From assembly GCA_026391755.1 (NCBI GenBank), contig JAPLDN010000162.1, positions 1-7,158 on the forward strand: a DNA stretch of 7,158 nucleotides, in the 5' to 3' direction. Position 1 is the stretch's first letter. Each line of letters starts with the position of its first letter. This stretch comes from Bacteroidota bacterium. Its GTDB lineage: Bacteria > Bacteroidota > Bacteroidia > Bacteroidales > FEN-979. A model generated the notes under the pieces. That model was not told the origin of the DNA. It ran no database searches and saw only the letters and a list, made by a program, of their open reading frames with translations. Shown here piece after piece: positions 1 to 6,369 of this stretch. A program made the translations under genes and the position numbers.

Positions 1-631
1 AAGGCGTCGGTGGATAAATATATGTGTTCCTGACCATGAACTCCTTCAAAATATCATTTTGGATTGTACCATTCAGATCCGATAATGGGACACCCTGTTC
101 TTCAGCAGCGATGATATAAAACGCCAGGACAGGTAGAACTGCCCCGTTCATGGTCATTGAGACAGACATCTTACCCAGGGGGATCTGGTCAAAGAGGATC
201 TTCAAATCCTCAATGCTGTCGATAGCAACACCGGCTTTGCCAACATCTCCAACAACCCTGGGATGATCGGAATCATACCCGCGATGCGTTGCCAGATCAA
301 ATGCAACGGAAAGGCCTTTCTGACCTGCAGCAAGGTTCCTGCGGTAGAAAGCGTTGGATTCTTCGGCAGTTGAAAACCCGGCATACTGCCTGATAGTCCA
401 TGGGCTCATCACGTACATGGTCGAGTAAGGTCCGCGAAGGAAAGGAGGAAGGCCGGCAGCATAATTCAAATGCTCCATATCGGCTAAATCCTCCCTGGTA
501 TAAAAGGCTTTGACAGGGATCTGTTCGGCCGTTATCCACGGCTCCTTTGCCACTTCTTTCCCGCCTGCATTCTGGTGCCCCAAAGGTTTTATTGCCGATC
601 TGAAATCAATGTCCTTAAAATCAATTCTCAT
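1..631 (-). CDS. mutB: Methylmalonyl-CoA mutase large (catalytic) subunit, N-terminal 210 residues, cut by the left window edge
   Basis: The reading frame is open from the ATG at 631 to the window edge, giving 210 residues of a protein that is usually about 710. The enzyme interconverts (R)-methylmalonyl-CoA and succinyl-CoA in the cytoplasm using adenosylcobalamin. The match to the N-terminal substrate-binding TIM barrel is very strong: RGPYSTMY (66-73), WTIRQYAGFS (78-87), SVAFDLATHRGYDSDHPR, MSVSMTMNGAVLP and, near the cut, GTIQNDILKEFMVRNTYIYPP. Tyr69 and Tyr83 correspond to the active-site Tyr75 and Tyr89 of the Propionibacterium enzyme. Position 76 is Ser where that enzyme and the human one have Arg. 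The cobalamin-binding C-terminus lies outside the window. There is no clear Shine-Dalgarno before the ATG; the upstream bases are A/C-rich. It is the last visible gene of the operon and is separated by 3.65 kb from the gene for its partner subunit. Identification is near certain. Confidence 0.97.
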   Translation of the reverse strand, partial: MRIDFKDIDFRSAIKPLGHQNAGGKEVAKEPWITAEQIPVKAFYTREDLADMEHLNYAAGLPPFLRGPYSTMYVMSPWTIRQYAGFSTAEESNAFYRRNLAAGQKGLSVAFDLATHRGYDSDHPRVVGDVGKAGVAIDSIEDLKILFDQIPLGKMSVSMTMNGAVLPVLAFYIIAAEEQGVPLSDLNGTIQNDILKEFMVRNTYIYPPTP

Positions 632-654
632 TGTAGTTGGTGTAGTTTATATAG

Positions 655-1488
655 TTAAAATGATATCCCGAAGACAAGAAAAACCTTTTGGGCAGCCGGG
701 TTTGCTATAAATGATGCCTGAACCGGCAAGCAATAGCTCTTTGATATAGGGATCAACTTCTTGGCCGTGATCCCCACATTGGTAAAACCTGCTTTAGGGC
801 CATACCAGCTACCCCCGAAAGGAGTGCCACCGGCAAAAAAATTCAGATCCACTTTGATCTTACGTAAGGTAACAGGATAGGCTAATTCCAGGTATGTTGA
901 GAAATTATTTTTGTTAACATCTCCATATACCCCCAGGGAATCCTTGGCTTTATCATTACCGTAGACAAGTGTACCTGCATAGAATTTTATAGGAAAGGCC
1001 TCGGGTCCGGCAAAAGTCAGCGAGACTTCAAATGTATGCCCTGTTGTTTTCTTATCGTAATTGAAATACTGGTACTCCTGGAGCCCTGTGTAGTTTGCAT
1101 CCAGGCCGTTGGGCACGAAATAATCAAAAAACATCAGGGTGAACCATTTAAAGGTATAGGAAACATACATATCCATTTCCGTGTAATTGCCCATGTTCAC
1201 CGAAACTGAATCATTGATCATGGCTCTGTATGGTGCAAAGGAATAAGATCCCCATGCCCCGATATTCAATCCCCTCCAGCTAAAATAAATACTTGGCTGA
1301 ATGGCCGGGGAATTCCCGAAATCAAACCCCCTCCAGATATAGCGGCTCAGGATATCGGCTCCGAAATTCAGTGTAGCTGACTTATCACTGACAGCTTCTT
1401 CCGCCTCCTTAAGCGCCTGTTCATCCTGGGCATATAGCTGACATATTGAAATGAAAGAAATAAAAATCAACAGGATCAGATTCTTCAT
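655..1488 (-). CDS. Outer-membrane beta-barrel protein, TorF/porin-like, function unknown
   Basis: A 277-residue protein. Residues 1-20 form a Sec signal peptide (Lys3, hydrophobic stretch LILLIFISFISICQL, then YA before Q21), predicting cleavage after Ala20. A short charged helical stretch (about 22-36) follows. The rest is rich in alternating aromatic and polar residues typical of amphipathic beta strands, and the chain ends in Phe (FLVFGISF), the usual last-strand signature of outer-membrane barrels. The segment LSRYIWRGFDFGNSPAIQPS (48-67) resembles the first strands of the TorF family of putative porins. I infer location in the outer membrane and possibly a channel or surface role; substrate is unknown. 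It starts 11 bases after the histidine kinase stop and ends 23 bases before the mutase large-subunit start, so co-transcription and possibly translational coupling are likely. No truncation or frameshift is visible. Barrel class is fairly sure; the specific family is tentative. Confidence 0.8.
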   Translation of the reverse strand: MKNLILLIFISFISICQLYAQDEQALKEAEEAVSDKSATLNFGADILSRYIWRGFDFGNSPAIQPSIYFSWRGLNIGAWGSYSFAPYRAMINDSVSVNMGNYTEMDMYVSYTFKWFTLMFFDYFVPNGLDANYTGLQEYQYFNYDKKTTGHTFEVSLTFAGPEAFPIKFYAGTLVYGNDKAKDSLGVYGDVNKNNFSTYLELAYPVTLRKIKVDLNFFAGGTPFGGSWYGPKAGFTNVGITAKKLIPISKSYCLPVQASFIANPAAQKVFLVFGISF

Positions 1489-1499
1489 ATGCTTCAGGG

Positions 1500-3857
1500 T
1501 TAGATATTTAATGCACGTACAAGTTCTGACTGCCTGAACGGTTTGCTGATGTAGTCATCCATTCCCGATGCAATACACTTTTCCCTGTCTTCCTTGGTGG
1601 TTGATGCCGTTAGCGCAACGATCTTAATCCTTCCTTTCGGCACTCCTTTCAATACATCCTCCCGTTCAATTTTCCTGATCATCTGGGTTGCCTCAAGGCC
1701 GTCCATTTCGGGCATCTCCACGTCCATCAGGATAATATTATAATTGTTGTTTTTAAATTTTTCAAGGGCCTGGACACCGGTTTCTGCAAGATCAACTTTG
1801 TGCCCGAAGCTTTCAAGTGTCTTAATTGCAACTTTCTGGTTTATTTTATTATCCTCTGCCAGTAAAATACTTAAAGCTCTTTGCTTCCTGTATTCCCTTT
1901 TCCCGGCAAATTTGGTTATCACCCTAACCAACTCTTCAGGCTGGAATGGTTTTGCGACGTAATCATCCATACCCGCTTCAAGAAAACGCTCCTTGTCTCC
2001 TTCAACTGCGTATGCAGTAAATGCAACAATGTAAGATGCTTTCCTCTGCGGATTTAGCCGTTCCAACTCACGAATCTTTTCGGTTGCCTCCAGCCCATCC
2101 ATCACCGGCATCCTGATATCCATCAGAATGATCTCATATTCTTTCTTTTCAAACAAACGAATTGCGACCCTGCCGTTTTCTGCAATTTCCAGGTTGGTAA
2201 AACCGTCTTTTTCAAGAGATGTCCTGGCTACTCTCTGGCTGATATAATTGTCTTCAACCAGCAGGATAGGAATGCTTTTTATGTCATCCTTCTGCTTTTC
2301 CTGCTCAAGTTTTTCAAGTTCCGACTTCAGCATTTTGCCAAATACAGCAGTGAACCAGAAAACCGATCCCTTGCCTTCCTCGCTCTCAACACTTATCTCA
2401 CCTCCCATCAACCTTACAAGATCGTATGCAATCTTGAGCCCCAGCCCGGTTCCACCGTATTTCCTGGTGGTTGAAACATCGGTTTGTGAAAATTCCTTAA
2501 AAAGCTTTTCGCGACCCTTCTCTGATATTCCAAGGCCTGTATCTGCAACACGGCACTTTACCATCATTTGCACCTCATTCTGCCAGATGGGTTCAATTAA
2601 GATACTTACACTTCCTTCCTCCGTGAACTTGATGGCATTGTTAGCCAGATTCATTACAATCTGTTTCAACCTTACAGGATCACCTTTGATCAGGTCAGGC
2701 AAATCAGATGAAATGGTGAGGAAGAGCTTCAGGCCTTTCCCTTCGGCCCTCACATGGAGCATTTTTACCACTTCTTCAAGATTGTACCTGAGGTTAAATG
2801 CGATGTTCTCAAGTTCAACCTGGCCGGCCTCAATCTTAGAAAAATCTAAAATGTCATTAATGATGGAGAGGAGGTTGTTTCCTGAGATATCAATAATATC
2901 AAGGTATTCCTTTTGTTCCTCAGTGAGGTCTGTTTCCTTGAGAATATTGGTCATCCCGATCACCCCATTCATCGGTGTTCTGATCTCATGGCTCATATTG
3001 GCCAGGAAGATTGACTTGGCCCGGCTCTCTTTTACCGCAATTTCTTTGGCAACCTGCAACTCCTCCGACATCAGCTTCCTTTCCCTTACTTCCTCCTGGA
3101 GCTGTTCGGTCCTTGACTGTACCATTTCCTCAAGATGGACTTTATAGTCCTCAAGCTGCTTTTCGGCCTGCTTTCTTTCCTGAATCTTCTCTTCAAGCAC
3201 AGCAGTATTCTTTTTATAGTATTTTGTCAGGAAGTAAAAGAAGGGGCCTACAATGATCAGGAAGAAAAGTGCACGCATAAAAACATAAGGAATGCGTGAA
3301 AGTATGTGTTCATTAATATATGAAATATCCATATCAGCACCTACGAGGTAACGGTTTCCCCCGGGTGAAGTCTGGGCCATGATTGCACTTTCAAACTTTC
3401 CCCAGCGATCCTCCGACGTTTCAAATGTTGGCTGGCTTGAATTCATTGTTTGAATAAACTCGGGAGTAGCTTCAGGATATGCCTGCCAGTATGTTGGTAA
3501 TTTATGTTTCAAAAACTCTTCATCTTTAGCACTTGAAGCGATGAAGATGACCTTACCGTTGCGCACAACAGTGGCATAAAGATAAGTCAGCCCCGATGTT
3601 TTGACATTACGGGAAAGTTCCTGGATATTTTTTAAATGCTCTTCTGGACTGATAGTGCCTGAATCTGTTGCCCTGTCGAAAAATGTAGGATCGAGTACCT
3701 GCTTAATATTGGCAGCAGCAATTACAAGCCGATGGTCTACCTCCGTGATGATCCTCTCCCTTTCCGAATAACTTGTAAACAGGATGTATAATCCAACCAT
3801 CACAAAATATGTGATCGAAGGAATTATAATAACCTTTAAAAAGTAGTTCCTGTTCAC
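1500..3857 (-). CDS. Membrane-bound hybrid sensor histidine kinase with two C-terminal receiver domains
   Basis: A 785-residue BarA-like hybrid kinase. Order: transmembrane segment (about 8-28); extracytoplasmic sensor (about 29-188) resembling a single Cache-type domain, with TYLYATVVRNGKVIFIASS (91-109) and a late YLVGADM (170-176); second transmembrane segment (about 188-211); a charged coiled coil (about 215-285) joining directly to the kinase, with no recognisable HAMP or PAS; DHp domain with H-box SHEIRTPMN and phospho-acceptor His290; ATP-binding domain with N-box (403-411, Asn407), G1 DTGLGIS (439-445), F-box around 453-456 and G2 GGTGLGL (468-474). Receiver 1 (about 530-650) has acidic VEDN, Asp580, Thr614 and Lys636. 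Receiver 2 (about 662-785) has AEDN, Asp712, Thr750 and Lys772. All catalytic residues are present, so it should be active. No HPt domain follows. The start is GTG: a TAA lies immediately upstream in frame, and an AGAGGAGGG sequence precedes it, leaving this the only start that keeps the first membrane helix. The ligand is unknown. Confidence 0.95.
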   Translation of the reverse strand: MNRNYFLKVIIIPSITYFVMVGLYILFTSYSERERIITEVDHRLVIAAANIKQVLDPTFFDRATDSGTISPEEHLKNIQELSRNVKTSGLTYLYATVVRNGKVIFIASSAKDEEFLKHKLPTYWQAYPEATPEFIQTMNSSQPTFETSEDRWGKFESAIMAQTSPGGNRYLVGADMDISYINEHILSRIPYVFMRALFFLIIVGPFFYFLTKYYKKNTAVLEEKIQERKQAEKQLEDYKVHLEEMVQSRTEQLQEEVRERKLMSEELQVAKEIAVKESRAKSIFLANMSHEIRTPMNGVIGMTNILKETDLTEEQKEYLDIIDISGNNLLSIINDILDFSKIEAGQVELENIAFNLRYNLEEVVKMLHVRAEGKGLKLFLTISSDLPDLIKGDPVRLKQIVMNLANNAIKFTEEGSVSILIEPIWQNEVQMMVKCRVADTGLGISEKGREKLFKEFSQTDVSTTRKYGGTGLGLKIAYDLVRLMGGEISVESEEGKGSVFWFTAVFGKMLKSELEKLEQEKQKDDIKSIPILLVEDNYISQRVARTSLEKDGFTNLEIAENGRVAIRLFEKKEYEIILMDIRMPVMDGLEATEKIRELERLNPQRKASYIVAFTAYAVEGDKERFLEAGMDDYVAKPFQPEELVRVITKFAGKREYRKQRALSILLAEDNKINQKVAIKTLESFGHKVDLAETGVQALEKFKNNNYNIILMDVEMPEMDGLEATQMIRKIEREDVLKGVPKGRIKIVALTASTTKEDREKCIASGMDDYISKPFRQSELVRALNI

Positions 3858-3860
3858 TTA

Positions 3861-3869
3861 CCCTCCTCT
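3861..3869 (-). promoter_or_regulatory. Strong Shine-Dalgarno of the histidine kinase gene
   Basis: Read on the minus strand this is AGAGGAGGG, ending 3 bases before the GTG start at 3857; its GGAGG core is 4 bases from the GTG. It lies in the 28-base gap after the receiver gene. It supports the GTG start. It stands out because the other starts in the window lack a clear Shine-Dalgarno, as is usual in Bacteroidota. Confidence 0.65.
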
Positions 3870-3885
3870 TTAGAGATGAATGCTG

Positions 3886-4305
3886 TTATAATTGAAGTAT
3901 CCTGTTCAATTCCTCTATCTCGATAGGTTTGTTCATATAAAAGTCCATTCCGCTATCAAAAAATTTATTACGGTCATCTTCAAATGCATTGGCTGTTATT
4001 GCAATGATCTTTACCCTTTTATCCTTCACGGAATTTCTCTCAGTCTCAGCTTTCCGTATCTCCCTGGTTGCAGTGAGCCCATCCATAACCGGCATCATGA
4101 TATCCATTAGAATAGCATCATAGGAATTTACCCTGAACTTATCCAATGCAATCTGCCCATCAGTTGCTGTATCAACTTTATGACCTGCCCTTGTAAGAGC
4201 AGCGGTGATAAGCCTGAGATTGATCGCATTGTCTTCTACAACAAGAATTGCCAGTTTCTTTTCCTGTGTGGGGTTATTCTCGTTCATCGTCTGGTTCTGA
4301 TCCAT
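3886..4305 (-). CDS. Single-domain response regulator (CheY-like receiver, no output domain)
   Basis: A 139-residue protein made of one receiver domain after a polar 17-residue N-terminal tail. All phosphotransfer residues are visible: the acidic pair Glu24-Asp25 in LVVEDN, phospho-acceptor Asp68 in ILMDIMMPVMDG, Thr104 in AITA and Lys126 in NKPI. It ends at ILQL right after the receiver, so there is no DNA-binding, enzymatic or HPt output; it would act by protein contact or as a shuttle or phosphate sink. It is cytoplasmic. It resembles the second receiver of the neighbouring kinase (shared GHKVD, AL-x-KF and ILMD blocks), which suits service to the same phosphorelay or an origin by duplication; this is inference. 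It starts 23 bases after the mutase small-subunit stop and ends 28 bases before the kinase. The ATG at 4305 is used; a second in-frame ATG at codon 7 (4287) is possible and would only shorten the tail. Confidence 0.93.
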   Translation of the reverse strand: MDQNQTMNENNPTQEKKLAILVVEDNAINLRLITAALTRAGHKVDTATDGQIALDKFRVNSYDAILMDIMMPVMDGLTATREIRKAETERNSVKDKRVKIIAITANAFEDDRNKFFDSGMDFYMNKPIEIEELNRILQL

Positions 4306-4328
4306 AACATTCCAGTAATTAAAATTGT

Positions 4329-6218
4329 TTATTTTAACGGAATATCTATTTGCTTACAAAATTTTCTCAGGCTTTCCATCAGGTTGCTGCGAATATGAAT
4401 AAAATCATCCACTCCGGCCTGTTTTAATGCATCAATTGTATCTTTCGGATAGCCTGCAACGACAAAAATAAGACCTGGCAGTACAGATTTTAAACCCGGT
4501 ATGGCCCTGGAAACAATCTCCTCGTATTCTTCGTCGGAACTGCAGAATACAACTATATCGGGTTTTTTTCCGATGGCAACTGCTATCCCTTCATCTATTG
4601 TTTCAAATCCGGTATTATCGGTAACAGACAGGCCTGCGCATCCGAAGAAATTCGTTGCAAAGCCTGCTCTTGCCCTTGTCATTGCAAGATTCCCAAAAGT
4701 GAAAAGAAAAACCTCGGGTCTCCGGTTACCTTTGCTGATGTATTCCTCGGTCGATAACCTCAGGTTCTCCAGTGAAGCTGAAACTCTATGCGGACGGATC
4801 TTTTTATATGCCGAACTGGTCTCTGCCTCACAGCGGCCATAGTCCTGAACTTTCTCAATCATCATCTCCTTTAATTCAGGAAACTGGTTGGTTCCGATAA
4901 GAACAGATTTTCGCTCCTCAAGGTCAGACTCCTTTCGCCGGCATGCCTTTTCAACTTCATCCTGCACAAACCCGGCTTTAACAGCTTCTATCATCCCCCC
5001 CATTCTTTCAACTTCCCTGAACAGGTCCCAGGCATTCTGTGCCAGGCCGTCGGTCAGGCTTTCAATATAATAACATCCGGCAGCCGGATCGCTGATCCTG
5101 TTAAGGTACGATTCTTCTTTGAGAATCAGTTGCTGGTTCCTGGCTATCCTCGATGAAAAGTCATCAGGTTGCCTGAATGGCATATCGAAAGGTCCAACCG
5201 CAATGGAGTCGGCCTGACCAAGGGCAGCCGACATACTTTCGGTTGTCGTTCTTAAAAGGTTAACATAAGGGTCGAAAATCGTCTTGTTCCATGAAGCAGT
5301 GGAAGAATGAATGAACATTTTCAAAGAATCAGGATTCTTCGGGCTGTATTGCTCAACAATTTTTGCCCATAATATCCTGGCAGCTCTCAATTTGGCAATT
5401 TCCATGAAATAGTTTGAACCACAGGCAAAATGAAATAAAAAATTCGGAGCCAGTGAATCTATTGTAAATCCTTTAGCGGTAAGTGAAGCTAAATATTCAT
5501 TTGCGGATGCAAGGCTGAAACCCAGTTCCTGGACAAGAGTGGAACCGGAATTTTGAAAGTATTGGCCGTTAATGCTAATAGATTTAAATCGTGGCAGCCG
5601 TTTACTTATGGTATTCAGCAGGTATTCGGCCTCTTCCAGGTTATGGTTATAATTCACATAGAAATCTCCGTGAAGAAGTAAATACGATAAAGGGTCGAAA
5701 TTTATTCCTCCTCCGACAAGTTCAGATTTTAATCCCCTGGCGCTTACCTCATAAAAGAAAAGCTCCAGCGTAAGGGGATACGACTTTGAACTATTAAAAT
5801 ATATCCACGTTTTTAAAGGGTCGATCCCACTCAAAAGTGAGGCCATTTGTTTATGAGTGGTAATTTCCCGGGCGTTCAGGGCTATAGCATCTGCCCCATG
5901 CTCCACAGCATCGATGGCAAGAAGGTTGGCCTGCTCAATATCGGCAGTACCGATATCCTGACAAATCATCCAGTCATTAACGCTTCCGTGATTAAATATC
6001 TGCGGATTTCCATTTTTCAATTGGTCAATGTACCCAAGACTGTCAAGATCCCCTGCACGATAATATGGTTTGACATGAATTCCTTCCCCTGAATTCCATA
6101 TAAGCTTTTTATTATAATCAGCTCCTTTAAGATCCGCAATGATCTTGTTTTCCCATTCTGAAGTAGGTATAGCTGGAAATTCGCTGAATAATTTAGTGTT
6201 CGCTTCGTTATTGTTCAT
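4329..6218 (-). CDS. mutA: Methylmalonyl-CoA mutase small subunit (non-cobalamin-binding)
   Basis: A full-length 629-residue protein, typical for this subunit. It pairs with the large subunit in the heterodimeric enzyme that isomerises succinyl-CoA and methylmalonyl-CoA, and has a structural rather than catalytic role. The N-terminal part (about 20-440) is the diverged mutase TIM barrel, with typical small-subunit features such as WENKIIADLKG near the start, KPYYR (50-54), the stretch SNYFMEIAKLRAARILWAKI (268-287), and RIARNQQLILKEESYLNRI followed by DPAAGCYYIE (376-386). The C-terminal flavodoxin-like domain (about 500-629) has FGNLAMTRARAGFATNFFG (508-526) at the site where catalytic subunits carry the cobalamin-binding DxHxxG; the His is absent, which identifies it as the small subunit. 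The ATG at 6218 is the only canonical start before an in-frame TAA at about 6279-6281. It is the first gene of the operon; the usual immediate neighbour mutB lies 3.65 kb downstream. Confidence 0.96.
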   Translation of the reverse strand: MNNNEANTKLFSEFPAIPTSEWENKIIADLKGADYNKKLIWNSGEGIHVKPYYRAGDLDSLGYIDQLKNGNPQIFNHGSVNDWMICQDIGTADIEQANLLAIDAVEHGADAIALNAREITTHKQMASLLSGIDPLKTWIYFNSSKSYPLTLELFFYEVSARGLKSELVGGGINFDPLSYLLLHGDFYVNYNHNLEEAEYLLNTISKRLPRFKSISINGQYFQNSGSTLVQELGFSLASANEYLASLTAKGFTIDSLAPNFLFHFACGSNYFMEIAKLRAARILWAKIVEQYSPKNPDSLKMFIHSSTASWNKTIFDPYVNLLRTTTESMSAALGQADSIAVGPFDMPFRQPDDFSSRIARNQQLILKEESYLNRISDPAAGCYYIESLTDGLAQNAWDLFREVERMGGMIEAVKAGFVQDEVEKACRRKESDLEERKSVLIGTNQFPELKEMMIEKVQDYGRCEAETSSAYKKIRPHRVSASLENLRLSTEEYISKGNRRPEVFLFTFGNLAMTRARAGFATNFFGCAGLSVTDNTGFETIDEGIAVAIGKKPDIVVFCSSDEEYEEIVSRAIPGLKSVLPGLIFVVAGYPKDTIDALKQAGVDDFIHIRSNLMESLRKFCKQIDIPLK

Positions 6219-6369
6219 GTAATCAAGTCTGTTCAGTTTCCCGTTTGATGGGTTTATACATAGTAAAGGTAAGCAAATTTATATAATTATTAGTAGTTTA
6301 CATACCTCTCTTTAAAATATTAAGCCGGTAATTAAGTACGATTCTTTAGTAACTTTACAAAAAAAAGAT
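6219..6369. other. Divergent intergenic region between mutA and the SDR-family gene
   Basis: A 151-base AT-rich spacer between two divergent genes, so it should hold promoters for both directions. The minus-strand promoter candidate is listed separately. For the plus-strand gene only a weak element is seen: TAACTTTA at 6350-6357, one base off TAnnTTTG, with no matching -33 element; it would give a leader of fewer than about 10 bases. The plus-strand start is preceded by an A-run (6359-6366) rather than a Shine-Dalgarno, as is common in Bacteroidota. I see no convincing inverted-repeat operator, small ORF or structured RNA here. Confidence 0.6.
6274..6304 (-). promoter_or_regulatory. Candidate Bacteroidota-type promoter of the mutase/signalling operon
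   Basis: On the minus strand, TAAATTTG (6281-6274) is an exact match to the Bacteroidota -7 element TAnnTTTG. Exactly 19 bases upstream lies TATG (6304-6301), matching 3 of 4 bases of the -33 element TTTG. Transcription would begin near 6268, giving a leader of about 50 bases before the mutA ATG. That is too short for a cobalamin riboswitch. The region is AT-rich, so chance matches are possible, but element and spacing together make this the best candidate in the spacer. Confidence 0.5.

Larger units (their letters stand above)
1..6218 (-). other. Probable five-gene operon: mutA, receiver, hybrid kinase, outer-membrane protein, mutB
   Basis: Five consecutive minus-strand genes are separated by 23, 28, 11 and 23 bases. 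None of the gaps has room for a promoter, and no GC-rich hairpin followed by a T-run is visible in any of them. A single promoter-like sequence precedes the first gene. One polycistronic transcript is therefore the simplest reading. It is inferred, not shown, and internal promoters inside coding sequence cannot be excluded. The operon continues past the left edge, where genes such as methylmalonyl-CoA epimerase or the MeaB-type GTPase chaperone might be expected. Confidence 0.7.

Noticed and set aside
632..648. A short direct repeat TGTAGTT in the gap upstream of mutB.
   Set aside because: Two 7-base copies in an AT-rich 23-base gap are easily due to chance, and there is no inverted symmetry or further copy.
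510..710. A 66-codon plus-strand open frame spanning the mutB start and the end of the outer-membrane protein gene.
   Set aside because: It overlaps two well-supported minus-strand genes and the 23-base gap between them. It shows no start signal or domain.
2248..3147. A 299-codon plus-strand open frame antisense to the histidine kinase.
   Set aside because: It lies wholly inside the kinase coding sequence, whose domains are unmistakable. Its translation is Ser/Leu/Phe-rich low-complexity sequence with no recognisable domain, as expected of a shadow frame.
4306..4328. A possible terminator between mutA and the receiver gene.
   Set aside because: The gap is AT-rich with no GC-rich stem. The same holds for the other three intergenic gaps of the operon.
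6219..6369. A possible cobalamin riboswitch ahead of a B12-dependent enzyme operon.
   Set aside because: The spacer is only 151 bases, the likely leader about 50, and I see no B12-box-like sequence or long paired structure. Cobalamin riboswitches need roughly 200 bases.
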